Positions 42,723-51,150 of a DNA stretch of 64,000 bases are shown here, one piece after another (position 1 is the first letter of the stretch; every line of letters starts with the position of its first letter). The notes under the pieces are model-generated. The model worked only from the letters and a program-made list of their open reading frames with translations. It had not been told where the DNA came from and made no database searches. This stretch comes from Natronomonas marina (lineage in GTDB: Archaea > Halobacteriota > Halobacteria > Halobacteriales > Haloarculaceae): the NCBI RefSeq assembly GCF_024298905.1, contig NZ_CP101154.1, forward strand, positions 1,922,001 through 1,986,000, in the 5' to 3' direction. Position numbers and translations under genes: made by a program.

Positions 42723-43052
42723 ATGGGAGTCCGACCACCGCAGCAGGACGACGGCGACGACATAGACACCATCGCCTTCGGCATCGCGGCCCTCGACGAG
42801 CATCTGGACCGGGACGAGATCGTCTTCCCGACGACGGCCTCGGCCCTCGTCGACCGTCTCGACGACCCCGCGATTCCCTACGACGCCAAGGGCAACGAGA
42901 TGTCGCTGTCGGCGGCGCTGGAGGAAACCCACGCCGACGAGTTCGAGACCAGACAGGACCTGATGAACGCGCTGCACCCCGTCTTCGAGGCCAGGCGCGA
43001 CCGCGCGAACAACAGCATCGTCGGACAGCTCCGCTCGCTTTTGCCCTTCTAG
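42723..43052 (+). CDS. Small conserved haloarchaeal protein (DUF5789-like)
   Basis: A 109-residue acidic helical protein (TIAFGIAALDEHLDRDEIVFPTTASALVDRL, MSLSAALEETHADEFETRQDLMNALHPVFEARRDR). It ends QLRSLLPF and overlaps the convergent aglJ gene by four bases. DUF5789 is my best family guess; function unknown. Confidence 0.65.
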   Translation: MGVRPPQQDDGDDIDTIAFGIAALDEHLDRDEIVFPTTASALVDRLDDPAIPYDAKGNEMSLSAALEETHADEFETRQDLMNALHPVFEARRDRANNSIVGQLRSLLPF

Positions 43053-43984
43053 TCCTCGAACTCCCGGAGTCGGTCGGACAGCTCCTCCAGGCGGCGCGTC
43101 TGCTCGCGGTTGACCGAGACGATGATGTCCGAGAGCACGCCGAACATGAACAGCTGCATCGACAGCAGGATGACGAAGACGCCGAGCAGGGCGATGACCT
43201 CGTGGGAGATGCCGTTGATAACGTAGTCGTAGACGACGTAGCTGCCGAGGCCGAGCCCCAGCAGGGTGCCGACGGCCGCGACGAAGCCGAAGTAGAAGAT
43301 TGGGTTGTTCGTCTTCGTGAGCGTGTACAGCGTCAGGATGATCCGGCCGCCGTCCTTCAGCGGGTGGAGGTTCGTCTCCGAACCGCCCGGCCGCCGCTCG
43401 TAGCGGATGGGGACGACCTCGGTGGCGACGCCGTTGCGGACGCACTCGACGGCCAGTTCCGTCTCGATGCCGAACCCCTCGGCGTCCAGCTGGAACCGCT
43501 CGAAGGACTCGCGGGTGAACGCCCGGTACCCCGAGAGGATGTCCTCCATGTCCCGGCCGTGGACGGCCGCGAACAGGCGGTTGATGATCCGGTTGCCGAC
43601 GGTGTTCAGCCGGGTCATCGCGCCCTCCTCCATGTCGGCAAAGCGGTTGCCGACGACGTGGTCCGCCCGCCCCTCGAACAGCGGTTCCAGCATCGCGCCG
43701 GCGTCCTCGGGGCGGTAGGTGCCGTCGCCGTCGGCCATCAGGACGTACTCCCGGTCGATGCTTGCGATCCCCTCCCGGACCGCCTGGCCCTTCCCCGACC
43801 CCGACTGGGTGATGACCCGGGCGCCGTGTTCGCGTGCGATGTCCCGCGTGCCGTCCGTCGAGTGGCCGTCGACGACCAGGACGTGCTCGAAGCCCGCCTC
43901 GCGGAAGCCGTCGACCACCTCGCCGATGGTCTCAGCCTCTTCGAGGGTCGGCAGGAGTACACAGACGTCCGAGCGGTCGGGCAT
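43049..43984 (-). CDS. aglJ: Dolichyl-phosphate hexosyltransferase AglJ
   Basis: A 311-residue GT2 glycosyltransferase with C-terminal membrane helices. CVLLPTLEEAETIGEVVDGF and VLVVDGHSTDGT form the nucleotide-sugar site, LMADGDGTY is the DxD-type metal motif, and FYFGFVAAVGTLLGLGLGSYVVYDYVI plus VIALLGVFVILLSMQLFMFGVL are two membrane segments. AglJ adds the first hexose of the N-glycan to dolichol phosphate in haloarchaea. Its start faces aglB about 120 bases away, a standard divergent pair. Confidence 0.92.
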   Translation of the reverse strand: MPDRSDVCVLLPTLEEAETIGEVVDGFREAGFEHVLVVDGHSTDGTRDIAREHGARVITQSGSGKGQAVREGIASIDREYVLMADGDGTYRPEDAGAMLEPLFEGRADHVVGNRFADMEEGAMTRLNTVGNRIINRLFAAVHGRDMEDILSGYRAFTRESFERFQLDAEGFGIETELAVECVRNGVATEVVPIRYERRPGGSETNLHPLKDGGRIILTLYTLTKTNNPIFYFGFVAAVGTLLGLGLGSYVVYDYVINGISHEVIALLGVFVILLSMQLFMFGVLSDIIVSVNREQTRRLEELSDRLREFED

Positions 43985-44072
43985 TGGCGGTGCCTGCGGC
44001 ACCGAGCGACAAAAAGACTGAGCTTTCGCGGTCGGCGGTTCGCCGCCCCCGTTTCGACGACCAATGGAAAAG

Positions 44073-44080
44073 GCTTATGC
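44073..44080 (+). promoter_or_regulatory. TATA-like promoter of aglB
   Basis: GCTTATGC, 25-32 bases before ATG 44105 in the aglJ-aglB divergent gap. Confidence 0.5.
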
Positions 44081-44104
44081 GCGTTTTGACAGTTGTTGGG
44101 GGCA

Positions 44105-47002
44105 ATGAGTCAGCGGTGGGATCAGGTCGAGGAGCGACTCGACGACTACGAGTCGCAGCTCGACTCCGTATACCGACTGTACCACATCCCCGTTCTCGCA
44201 GCCCTGATGCTCTTCATGCTGTGGATCCGGGTGCGACACTACGGGCGGATGATCGGCGAGGGCGGCGAGCCGCTCTACCGCGGGAACGACCCCTACTACC
44301 ACCGCCGGACGACCGACTACGTCATCCAGAACTACCCGTTCAACATGCCCTACGAGGTCTGGAGCGGGTTCGACACCGGCACCCAGGTCGGCCAGTTCGG
44401 TACCATCTTCGACCAGATCGTGGCGACGGTCGCGCTCGTTGTCGGCCTCGGATCGCCCTCGCAGTCGACGGTCACGCTGGTCACCGTCCTGACGCCGCCG
44501 GTCATCGCGGTCCTGTGTGTCCCGCCGATGTACTACGTCGGCAAGCGCCTCGGCGGGCGCCTCGGCGGTATCATCGGCGTCCTCGTGCTCGCGCTCACGC
44601 CCGGACAGTTCCTCTCCCGGAGCGTCGCCGGCGTCTACGACCACCACATCGCCGAGGTGCTGGCGACGCTTCTCGTGCTGTCGATCGGCATGACCATGCT
44701 CACCGTCGCCCAGCGGGAAAAGCCCATCTACGAGTTCGTCGAGACCCGGGAGTTGGGCCTGCTGAAGGAGCCGGTCGCCTGGGGTGCCGCCCTCGGCGTC
44801 GCGCTCACGCTGACGATGCTCGTGTGGCCGCCCGCGGTGTTCCTCCTCGGCATCTACGCCATCTTCCTGTTTTTCCACCTCTCCGTGGAGTTCGTCCGCG
44901 GCCACAGTCCCGATCACGTCGTCATCCCGTCGGTGGTCGCGGCGCTGGTCGCCGCCGTCCTCCTGCTCCCGTTCCTGACGGCGTTCTCGCTGGAGACGAC
45001 CGAGCTATCGCTGCTACAGCCGCTGCTGGCAGTTCTGGTCGCCGGCGGCGCACTCTTCATGGCGGCCGTCGCACGGCTCTGGGAGAACCGCGACCTCCCG
45101 CGGAACGCCTACCCGATCGGCGTCGCCGGGATCGGTGCCATCGCGGCCGCCGTCCTCGCCGTCGTCGCGCCCGACACGTTCGGCTTCCTCCTCCGGCAGG
45201 TCGAACGGGTCGCCGGTCTCGGCTCGACCGACACCGCAGCCACCGTCGGCGAGGCCCAGGCGCTCGACAACCCCGTCCAGTTCTTCTTCACGAGCTACGG
45301 GCTGGCGTTCTACACCGCCATGATCGGCGTCCTCGTTGTGGCGGTGCGTGCAGTCTTCGCCCAACGTCCCCGCGCCGAACAGCTCCTGGTCGCCACGTTC
45401 ACGGCGCTTATGGTGATCTTCACCATGACGCAGTTGCGGTTCGACTACTACCTCGCTATCGGCGTCGCCGCGGGCAACGCATACCTCGTCGGGCAGGTGT
45501 TCTCCTTCATCGACCTCGACGATGTTCGGGCGGACGTCACGAAAGTCGAGCCGTACCAGGTGCTCATCGTCGTCGCCATCCTGTTCGTCGTCGCCGGGCC
45601 GCTCGTGGCCACTGCGGCGCCGATGCGTGCGTCCGACAGCGCGACGAACCCCGGCGAGTACGAGGACTGGCAGGGCAGCCTCGAGTGGCTCTCCGAGGAG
45701 ACACCCGACGTCGGCGAGTACGGCGGTAGCGGTCCTCGAGACCTGGCGTACTACGGCAGCTACGGGCCAACGGACGACTTCGAGTACACGGACGGCGAGT
45801 ACGGCGTCATGGCGTGGTGGGACTACGGCCACTACATCACCTACGGCGGCGAGCGGATCCCGGTCGCCAACCCCTTCCAGCAGCACGCCGATCAGGCCGC
45901 CGACTTCCTGCTGGCGGGCAACGAGACCGAGGCCAACGACATTCTCGCCGAGGACAGCGGCGAGGGCGAGGGAACGAGGTACGTCATGGTCGACTACCAG
46001 CTCGGCTACGCTGGGACCACGAAGTACAACGCTCCGACGGCCTTCGAGACGCGCCACGGGCTCAACACCAGCGACCTCGGCCTGTCGGTTGCGAGCCCCC
46101 GGGCGCTCCAGCGGGGACAGTACGTCCCGCTGTGGGGGATTCACACCCAGCGCGCCTACGAGAGCATGCGGGTCCGGCTCTACCAGTTCCACGGCAGCGC
46201 CCGCGAACCCGCGAGCTTCGTCAGTCGATTCCGGCGGGGTCCGGGAGGGATCCCGGTACCGCCGGAGGACGGCGCCCCGATCCAGCAGTTCGACAGCCCC
46301 GAGCAGGCCCGCGAGGCCGCCCAGAGCGACCCCACCGCGATACACGGCGGGCTGCTCGGACAGCCCGGCGAGCGGGTCGGCGCGCTCGAACACTACCGGC
46401 TCGTCCACGCCAGCGAGCAGGCACGGCCGTCGCCGCTGTACAGCAACCTCCGGGTGCAGGATCCGCCCGTCGAGTCCGAGGTCAAGACCTTCGAGCGCGT
46501 CGAGGGCGCGACGATAGAGGGAACCGGCCCCGCCAACACGGAGGTCGAGGCATCCGTCACGATGGAGATCCCGACCACGGATCAGACGTTCACCTACCGG
46601 CAGTTCGCACGGACCGACGACCAGGGCAACTTCGAGATGACGGTGCCGTACTCGACGACGGGCTACGACGAGTACGGCACCGAGGCCGGCTACACGAACG
46701 TCAGCGTCCGGGCCAACAGCAGCTACCGGTTCCTCGCGCTGGCGGACAACGGCTCGCGGATCTTCGTCGGCGGGGCCGACGTGACCGAGGGGCAGGTCCT
46801 CGGCGAGAACGACACCGTCACGCAGGTCGAGTTGCAGGAACAGACCACCTCGGACAACGAGACGGCGGGCGACGAGACGACGAACGACGCGACGAACGGT
46901 ACCGCCACGAGCGGTAACGAGACGAGCAGCGACGCCGGTGGTGGGACGAACGCGACGGCCACGGCGACCCCACAGCAGCAGCGCGGCGTCAGGGCGTCCT
47001 GA
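44105..47002 (+). CDS. aglB: Archaeal oligosaccharyltransferase AglB
   Basis: A 965-residue STT3 homologue. The N-terminal half has about 12-13 membrane helices; DDF-type acidic motifs include PLYRGNDPYYHRRTTDY in the first external loop. The catalytic WWDYG is at residues 571-575, and the soluble C-terminal domain ends in a Thr/Asn-rich tail (TTSDNETAGDETTNDATNGT) rich in sequons. It transfers the lipid-linked glycan to Asn of S-layer and other exported proteins. The DUF368 gene follows with no gap, so the two share a transcript. Confidence 0.96.
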   Translation: MSQRWDQVEERLDDYESQLDSVYRLYHIPVLAALMLFMLWIRVRHYGRMIGEGGEPLYRGNDPYYHRRTTDYVIQNYPFNMPYEVWSGFDTGTQVGQFGTIFDQIVATVALVVGLGSPSQSTVTLVTVLTPPVIAVLCVPPMYYVGKRLGGRLGGIIGVLVLALTPGQFLSRSVAGVYDHHIAEVLATLLVLSIGMTMLTVAQREKPIYEFVETRELGLLKEPVAWGAALGVALTLTMLVWPPAVFLLGIYAIFLFFHLSVEFVRGHSPDHVVIPSVVAALVAAVLLLPFLTAFSLETTELSLLQPLLAVLVAGGALFMAAVARLWENRDLPRNAYPIGVAGIGAIAAAVLAVVAPDTFGFLLRQVERVAGLGSTDTAATVGEAQALDNPVQFFFTSYGLAFYTAMIGVLVVAVRAVFAQRPRAEQLLVATFTALMVIFTMTQLRFDYYLAIGVAAGNAYLVGQVFSFIDLDDVRADVTKVEPYQVLIVVAILFVVAGPLVATAAPMRASDSATNPGEYEDWQGSLEWLSEETPDVGEYGGSGPRDLAYYGSYGPTDDFEYTDGEYGVMAWWDYGHYITYGGERIPVANPFQQHADQAADFLLAGNETEANDILAEDSGEGEGTRYVMVDYQLGYAGTTKYNAPTAFETRHGLNTSDLGLSVASPRALQRGQYVPLWGIHTQRAYESMRVRLYQFHGSAREPASFVSRFRRGPGGIPVPPEDGAPIQQFDSPEQAREAAQSDPTAIHGGLLGQPGERVGALEHYRLVHASEQARPSPLYSNLRVQDPPVESEVKTFERVEGATIEGTGPANTEVEASVTMEIPTTDQTFTYRQFARTDDQGNFEMTVPYSTTGYDEYGTEAGYTNVSVRANSSYRFLALADNGSRIFVGGADVTEGQVLGENDTVTQVELQEQTTSDNETAGDETTNDATNGTATSGNETSSDAGGGTNATATATPQQQRGVRAS

Positions 47003-47950
47003 ATGTCCGACTCCGTCGGCGTCCGGGGGTGGCTCGTCGTCTACCTCAAGGGCGCCTGCATGGGGGCGGCCGACACCGTGCCGGGCGTCTCCGGCGGCAC
47101 CATCGCGGTCATCGTCGGCGTCTACGAGCAGCTCATAACCGCGCTCACCTCCGTCGATCCGCGGGTGGTCCGACACCTCCTCTCGCTTCACACGACCGAC
47201 GGACGGGCCGCCCTCGCCGAGGACCTCCTGCGGATGGACGTACCCTTCCTGCTCGTACTCGGGGCGGGCGTGCTGTCGGCGGCGGCGACGATAGCGACGG
47301 CGATGAACGTCGCCGTCACCGAGTACCCCGCCCCGACCTACGCGTTCTTCTTTGGGCTCATCGCAGCCTCGGCGGTCGTGCTGTACCGGTACGTCGACGC
47401 GACGACGCCCCGGCGGGCGATCGTCGCCGCCGTCGGGTTCGTCGTGGCGTTCGTGGTCACGGACCCCTCGCTATCGGGGCCGACCTCCTCGTCGACGCCG
47501 CTGGTGCTGTTCGTCGCCGGCGCAATCGCCATCTCGGCGATGGTGCTACCCGGCATCTCCGGGTCGTTCCTGCTGCTGGTGATGGGCCAGTACGAGACGG
47601 TCACCGAGATTCCGAGCGACGTCGTGAACGGCCTCCTCGCGGCCGTCGGCGGTGACACCGCGTCGCTCGCCGAGGCGCTGGTGCCGTTCGGGGCGTTCAT
47701 GGCCGGCGCGCTGGTCGGCGTCTTCTCGATCGCCTACGCGGTGCGGGCGGCCCTGCAACGCTATCGGGAGGCGACGCTCGTCTTCCTCGTGAGTCTCATG
47801 GTCGGCGCGCTCCGGCTGCCGGTCTTCGAGGTGCGGACGAACGTCGAGGGGTCGCCCGCGGTGGTGGCGGCCGTCGTCGCCGTTCCCGTCGTCGTCGGCG
47901 CCGGCCTCGTCTTCGTCCTCGACAACTACACCGACGACCTGGAGTACTGA
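47003..47950 (+). CDS. DUF368 membrane protein, candidate polyprenyl-phosphate translocase
   Basis: A 315-residue polytopic membrane protein with the family motif GACMGAADTVPGVSGGTIAVIVGVYE near the N-terminus and a second inverted-repeat motif VLPGISGSFLLLVMGQYE. Bacterial DUF368 (PopT) recycles undecaprenyl phosphate across the membrane. It starts directly at the base after the aglB stop, so it is translationally coupled to the oligosaccharyltransferase, which leaves behind dolichyl (pyro)phosphate on the outer face. Returning that carrier is an attractive, unproven role. Confidence 0.88.
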   Translation: MSDSVGVRGWLVVYLKGACMGAADTVPGVSGGTIAVIVGVYEQLITALTSVDPRVVRHLLSLHTTDGRAALAEDLLRMDVPFLLVLGAGVLSAAATIATAMNVAVTEYPAPTYAFFFGLIAASAVVLYRYVDATTPRRAIVAAVGFVVAFVVTDPSLSGPTSSSTPLVLFVAGAIAISAMVLPGISGSFLLLVMGQYETVTEIPSDVVNGLLAAVGGDTASLAEALVPFGAFMAGALVGVFSIAYAVRAALQRYREATLVFLVSLMVGALRLPVFEVRTNVEGSPAVVAAVVAVPVVVGAGLVFVLDNYTDDLEY

Positions 47951-47952
47951 CG

Positions 47953-48546
47953 ATGGGCGACAGGCCGACCCTGACGACGCTGTGTCTCTTCGCCGTGGTG
48001 TTCGCGGTCCAGGCGTTCGACGGGGCGCTCGGCGTCGACCCGGCGGTGTTCGTCCTGCGGTGGCCGCTGACGAAACATCCCTCGGCCACCCTGGTGAGCG
48101 TCTACGCCCACGGGAGCCTCCAGCACCTGGCGGCCAACACGCTCGCGCTGGCCGTCGTCGGCCCGCTCGTCGCCTACGTGACCTCGCCGATACGGTTCCA
48201 CCTGTTCTTCGTCGTCTCGGGTGCGCTCTCGGGCATCGCGCAGGTGCTCGTGACGGTCCCGTTCGGGGGCGCGGGCGTCCTCGGCGGGAGCGGCGCCATC
48301 TTCGCGCTGATGGGGTACTTCCTGGTCGGCAACCGGGCCTCGACGCGCGCGCTGTCGTGGCTCCCGCTCGGGACCGCGGGGTCGCTGTTGCTATTCGGCG
48401 TGCTGGCGGCCGTCGTGACGCTTGCGACGGCCGCACCCGGCGTCGCCCTGGTGGCGCACTTCACCGGCTTCCTGGTCGGCGCCGTCGCCGGTCGGGGTCG
48501 GCTGTTGCACGTCGGGTCCGATGCGTCGCCGCAGGCCGACGCGTGA
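47953..48546 (+). CDS. Rhomboid-family intramembrane serine protease
   Basis: A 197-residue membrane protein with about six helices. The catalytic Ser113 lies in LGGSGAIFALMGY and His169 in LVAHFTGFLVGAV, and the early HGSLQHLAANTLAL motif matches the rhomboid H-x5-N region. It cuts other membrane proteins within the bilayer. It follows DUF368 by two bases, so it is the third gene of the aglB unit. Confidence 0.9.
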   Translation: MGDRPTLTTLCLFAVVFAVQAFDGALGVDPAVFVLRWPLTKHPSATLVSVYAHGSLQHLAANTLALAVVGPLVAYVTSPIRFHLFFVVSGALSGIAQVLVTVPFGGAGVLGGSGAIFALMGYFLVGNRASTRALSWLPLGTAGSLLLFGVLAAVVTLATAAPGVALVAHFTGFLVGAVAGRGRLLHVGSDASPQADA

Positions 48547-48590
48547 GTCGAGACGCAACACCAAAGGCGCGGCCGCCACGAAGGACGGTC

Positions 48591-49286
48591 ATGTACGAGG
48601 GCGTCCACGCACACCCCGACGGCGAGGCGACGGTCGCCCGCCTGGCGACGACGGCCGCCGACTACGGCTACGAGGGGGTGGTGGTCCGGAACCACGGCGA
48701 CGCCCAGGGCGACTACGACGCCAAGACCGTCGCCGCCGAATACGGTCTCGACGTCGTCTCCGGCATCGAGATACGGACCGACGACGTCGGCCAGGCCAGC
48801 GGCCTCGTCGGCAACTACCGCTCGAAGCGGGACGTCGTCTGCGTCCACGGCGGGCCGCTGAACCGCTTCGCGGTCGAGCAGCCGAAGGTCGACGTGCTCG
48901 CCCACCCGATGGCCGACGGCGACGTGAACCACGTACTGGCGAAGGCCGCCGCCGAGAACGGCGTCCACCTCGAGTTCAACTTCGGGCGCGTCCTCCGGGC
49001 CGACGGCGGCCGGCGGGTGCAGGCTATCCAGGGCCTCCGGAAACTCCGCGAACTGGTCGAGGCCTACGACGCCCCGTTCGTGGTCTCGGCGGACCCGCGC
49101 TCGCACCTCCAGTTGCGGGCGCCGCGGGAACTGTACGCCGTCGGGGAGGTCGTCGGCTTCGACCGGGAGGCTATCGAGGCGGGCCTTCGCGCCTGGGGCG
49201 ACATCGCCGCCCGGAACAGAAAGCGGCGCTCCGGGACGTTCATAGAGCCGGGCGTCCGTATCGACGAGCATGAAGAAGAGCCATGA
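48591..49286 (+). CDS. rnp3: Ribonuclease P protein component 3 (Rpp30)
   Basis: A 231-residue TIM-barrel protein: MYEGVHAHPDGEATVARLA, YEGVVVRNHGD, DVVSGIEIR and KVDVLAHPMADGDVNHVLAKAAAENGVHLEFN, ending FDREAIEAGLRAWGDI. It supports RNase P in tRNA 5' processing, together with Pop5. In many archaea it sits beside Pop5, psmA and SBDS; here those genes are at 17.3-19.5 kb. It overlaps the next gene by 17 bases. Confidence 0.93.
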   Translation: MYEGVHAHPDGEATVARLATTAADYGYEGVVVRNHGDAQGDYDAKTVAAEYGLDVVSGIEIRTDDVGQASGLVGNYRSKRDVVCVHGGPLNRFAVEQPKVDVLAHPMADGDVNHVLAKAAAENGVHLEFNFGRVLRADGGRRVQAIQGLRKLRELVEAYDAPFVVSADPRSHLQLRAPRELYAVGEVVGFDREAIEAGLRAWGDIAARNRKRRSGTFIEPGVRIDEHEEEP

Positions 49287-49872
49287 GGAGCACGCCGCCC
49301 GGTTCGACGAGAAGGCCGAAGAGTACGACGACGACAAGCGCGAGGAGTACCGCGCGGCCGTCTCGCTCGTCGTCGAGTACGCCGACCCCGGTCCCGGCGA
49401 CGTCGTCCTCGATCTGGGTTGCGGCACCGGCGCCATCGGACTCCGACTCGCGGCGGACGCAGCACGGGTCCTCGGCCGCGACATCAGCGAGGGGATGATG
49501 GCCGAGGCCCGCCGGAAGGCCGAGGAACGCGGCCTCGAAAACGTCACCGTCGGCGAGGGCACCTTCCGGGAGCCGAACGTCAAGCGGGCGGACGTCGTCG
49601 TCTCGAACTTCGCCATGCATCACCTCTCGGACGCCGAGAAGCGCGAGGCCATCGAGGTCATCGCCGACCTCGACCCGCTCCGGTTCGTCCTCGGGGACGT
49701 GATGTTCTTCGGCGAACCCGACCCCGCGGAACCGTTCTACAGCCCCGAGGTGGACGACCCGGCGACGGTCGGGGTGCTCGCGGACGCGCTGACAGCGGCC
49801 GGCTTCTCGCTGACCGCCGTCGAGATGGTCCACGAACAGGTGGGCGTCCTCGTCGCCGAGCGGACCCCCTGA
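49270..49872 (+). CDS. SAM-dependent methyltransferase next to Rpp30
   Basis: A 200-residue class I methyltransferase: VVLDLGCGTGAIGLRLA (motif I, residues about 40-56), VLGRDI, and ADVVVSNFAMHH (motif IV). It overlaps rnp3 by 17 bases, so the two are co-translated. A 200-residue paralogue with the same VLGRDI and FREPNV landmarks lies in the accessory island at 4972-5574. In other haloarchaea an RNase P-linked methyltransferase is common, to my recollection; its substrate is unknown, with RNA a plausible guess. Confidence 0.86.
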   Translation: MKKSHEEHAARFDEKAEEYDDDKREEYRAAVSLVVEYADPGPGDVVLDLGCGTGAIGLRLAADAARVLGRDISEGMMAEARRKAEERGLENVTVGEGTFREPNVKRADVVVSNFAMHHLSDAEKREAIEVIADLDPLRFVLGDVMFFGEPDPAEPFYSPEVDDPATVGVLADALTAAGFSLTAVEMVHEQVGVLVAERTP

Positions 49873-49879
49873 CGGCTCG

Positions 49880-49921
49880 TACTGCCGGCTGTAATTACGT
49901 GAATAGTTACAGCCGGCAGTA
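49880..49921. terminator. Perfect 15-bp inverted repeat between convergent genes
   Basis: TACTGCCGGCTGTAA and TTACAGCCGGCAGTA are exact complements separated by 12 bases. The repeat fills the gap between the methyltransferase stop (49872) and the convergent DUF420 stop (49922). It could act as a bidirectional terminator or processing site, or be a regulator-binding palindrome. Confidence 0.65.
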
Positions 49922-50485
49922 TCAGAAGACGTGGTACAGCATCGAATAGATGGCCAGCCCCATCGTGAAGGAGACGAGCCACAGCGCCGCCGCGACCCGG
50001 CCCGCCGTCCGGTGGCGCGTCTCGTATATCTCCGCAGTCGGGCGGGTCCCGGCGACCAACAGGGCGTAGAAGACGAAGGGGACACAGACGATGGCCAGCG
50101 CGATGTGGACGAACAGGACCGGGAAGTAGACGTACGTGCGGACGAAGGCGGGTCCGGTGAACTCGGTCGGTCCGAGGACGGCGACCCGGTAGAGGTACAG
50201 CGCGAGAAAGAGCGCGAACAGGCCGAAACTGGAAAGCATGAGCGCCCGGTGTCGCTCGACCTCGCCGCGGCGGATGGCGCGGACCCCGGCGGTTATCGTG
50301 CCGATGGCCGCGAGGCTGAGGACGGCGTTGACGTGCGGTATCGCCGCCAGAAGCCCCTCGGGACTCGGGAGCGCCCCGACGGGGAGCATCTGGAGGGCAG
50401 CGCCGAAGACCAGCGTCAGTGACACGACGGTCAGAACCGCCGTCAGTGCCGGTACGTGCTCTCTGGCCCACGTCCGGGTCTGCAT
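49922..50485 (-). CDS. DUF420 membrane protein
   Basis: A 187-residue protein with five predicted membrane helices. Conserved His residues (AAIPHVNAVLSLAAI, VERHRALMLSSFGLF, VLFVHIALAIV, RTAGRVAAALWLVSF) match the DUF420/CtaM family, whose bacterial members help assemble haem-copper oxidases. No oxidase gene is present in the window. Length and topology are normal. Confidence 0.87.
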   Translation of the reverse strand: MQTRTWAREHVPALTAVLTVVSLTLVFGAALQMLPVGALPSPEGLLAAIPHVNAVLSLAAIGTITAGVRAIRRGEVERHRALMLSSFGLFALFLALYLYRVAVLGPTEFTGPAFVRTYVYFPVLFVHIALAIVCVPFVFYALLVAGTRPTAEIYETRHRTAGRVAAALWLVSFTMGLAIYSMLYHVF

Positions 50486-50607
50486 GCGCTTCGCTACGAG
50501 CGGACGGTGGATAGATGTTGGTGATTCGGGACCGGAAACGCCCGTCCGTCTACCTTCCGAGAGTCATGATAACAGTTATCATACTCAGACACGTACGGTT
50601 CCACAGT

Positions 50608-50742
50608 ATGCGCGGGACACAACCGGAGGGAGACACCCTCTACGAGTGTATGGACTGCGGTGACCGCCAGCGGGACCCGGAGGGGCGGCTCTGCGCCTGT
50701 GGCGGCTACCTGAAGAACATCGGTATCGAACGGTCCCTCTAG
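50608..50742 (+). CDS. Small rubrerythrin-like zinc-ribbon protein
   Basis: A 44-residue protein with two metal-knuckle pairs, CMDC and CAC, in YECMDCGDRQRDPEGRLCACGGYLKN, resembling the rubredoxin-like end of rubrerythrin. Such free-standing zinc ribbons are common in haloarchaea. ATG 50608 is chosen because earlier in-frame residues are basic and do not belong to the family. Confidence 0.8.
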   Translation: MRGTQPEGDTLYECMDCGDRQRDPEGRLCACGGYLKNIGIERSL

Positions 50743-50878
50743 GTTTTTTGCGGGACGCCGGAGCAACAGCGGCAGCAACGCCGACGGCCGCACGGCTCGC
50801 GGCCGGTACCTCGGGAGAATTTGCGTGGGTGCTGTCTGCGAGCACCCGCACTGACCTCGCCGCGTTGCGAGTTGGCAG

Positions 50879-50963
50879 TGCGTGGGACCGGATTTGAACC
50901 GGCGGACCTCTACAGGACAGCGCCCTCAACGCTGCGCCGTTGGCCTAGCTTGGCTACCCACGC
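50879..50963 (-). tRNA. tRNA-Leu(GAG)
   Basis: The minus strand folds as an 85-base type II tRNA: acceptor stem GCGTGGG/CCCACGC, anticodon loop TTGAGGG giving GAG, a long variable arm (GTCCTGTAGAGGTCC region), T-loop GGTTCAAATCC, and discriminator A. The long variable arm and anticodon identify tRNA-Leu reading CUC/CUU. A TATA-like AT-rich element lies at 51003-51010, leaving a short leader. No intron. Confidence 0.95.
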
Positions 50964-51150
50964 ACGCTGTGTCTTCCGCACGCTTGCCTCGGAGTCGTTC
51001 CGTTTTAACCCTTTCCGTTCACCAGCCGTGTGGCACCCGCTGGCGATTCCGGGCGGGCGACGCGGTGTCGGCGGACGGCCGCGGGAGCGGCGGACGGCCG
51101 CACTGGCGAGGAACGCGGGGTTGAAGTACGTACCAGCAGTGAACTCCCGT

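Noticed and set aside
45014-47191. A 725-codon minus-strand open frame opposite aglB
   Set aside because: It is an antisense shadow of AglB with Arg/Gly/Val-rich composition and no recognisable motif.
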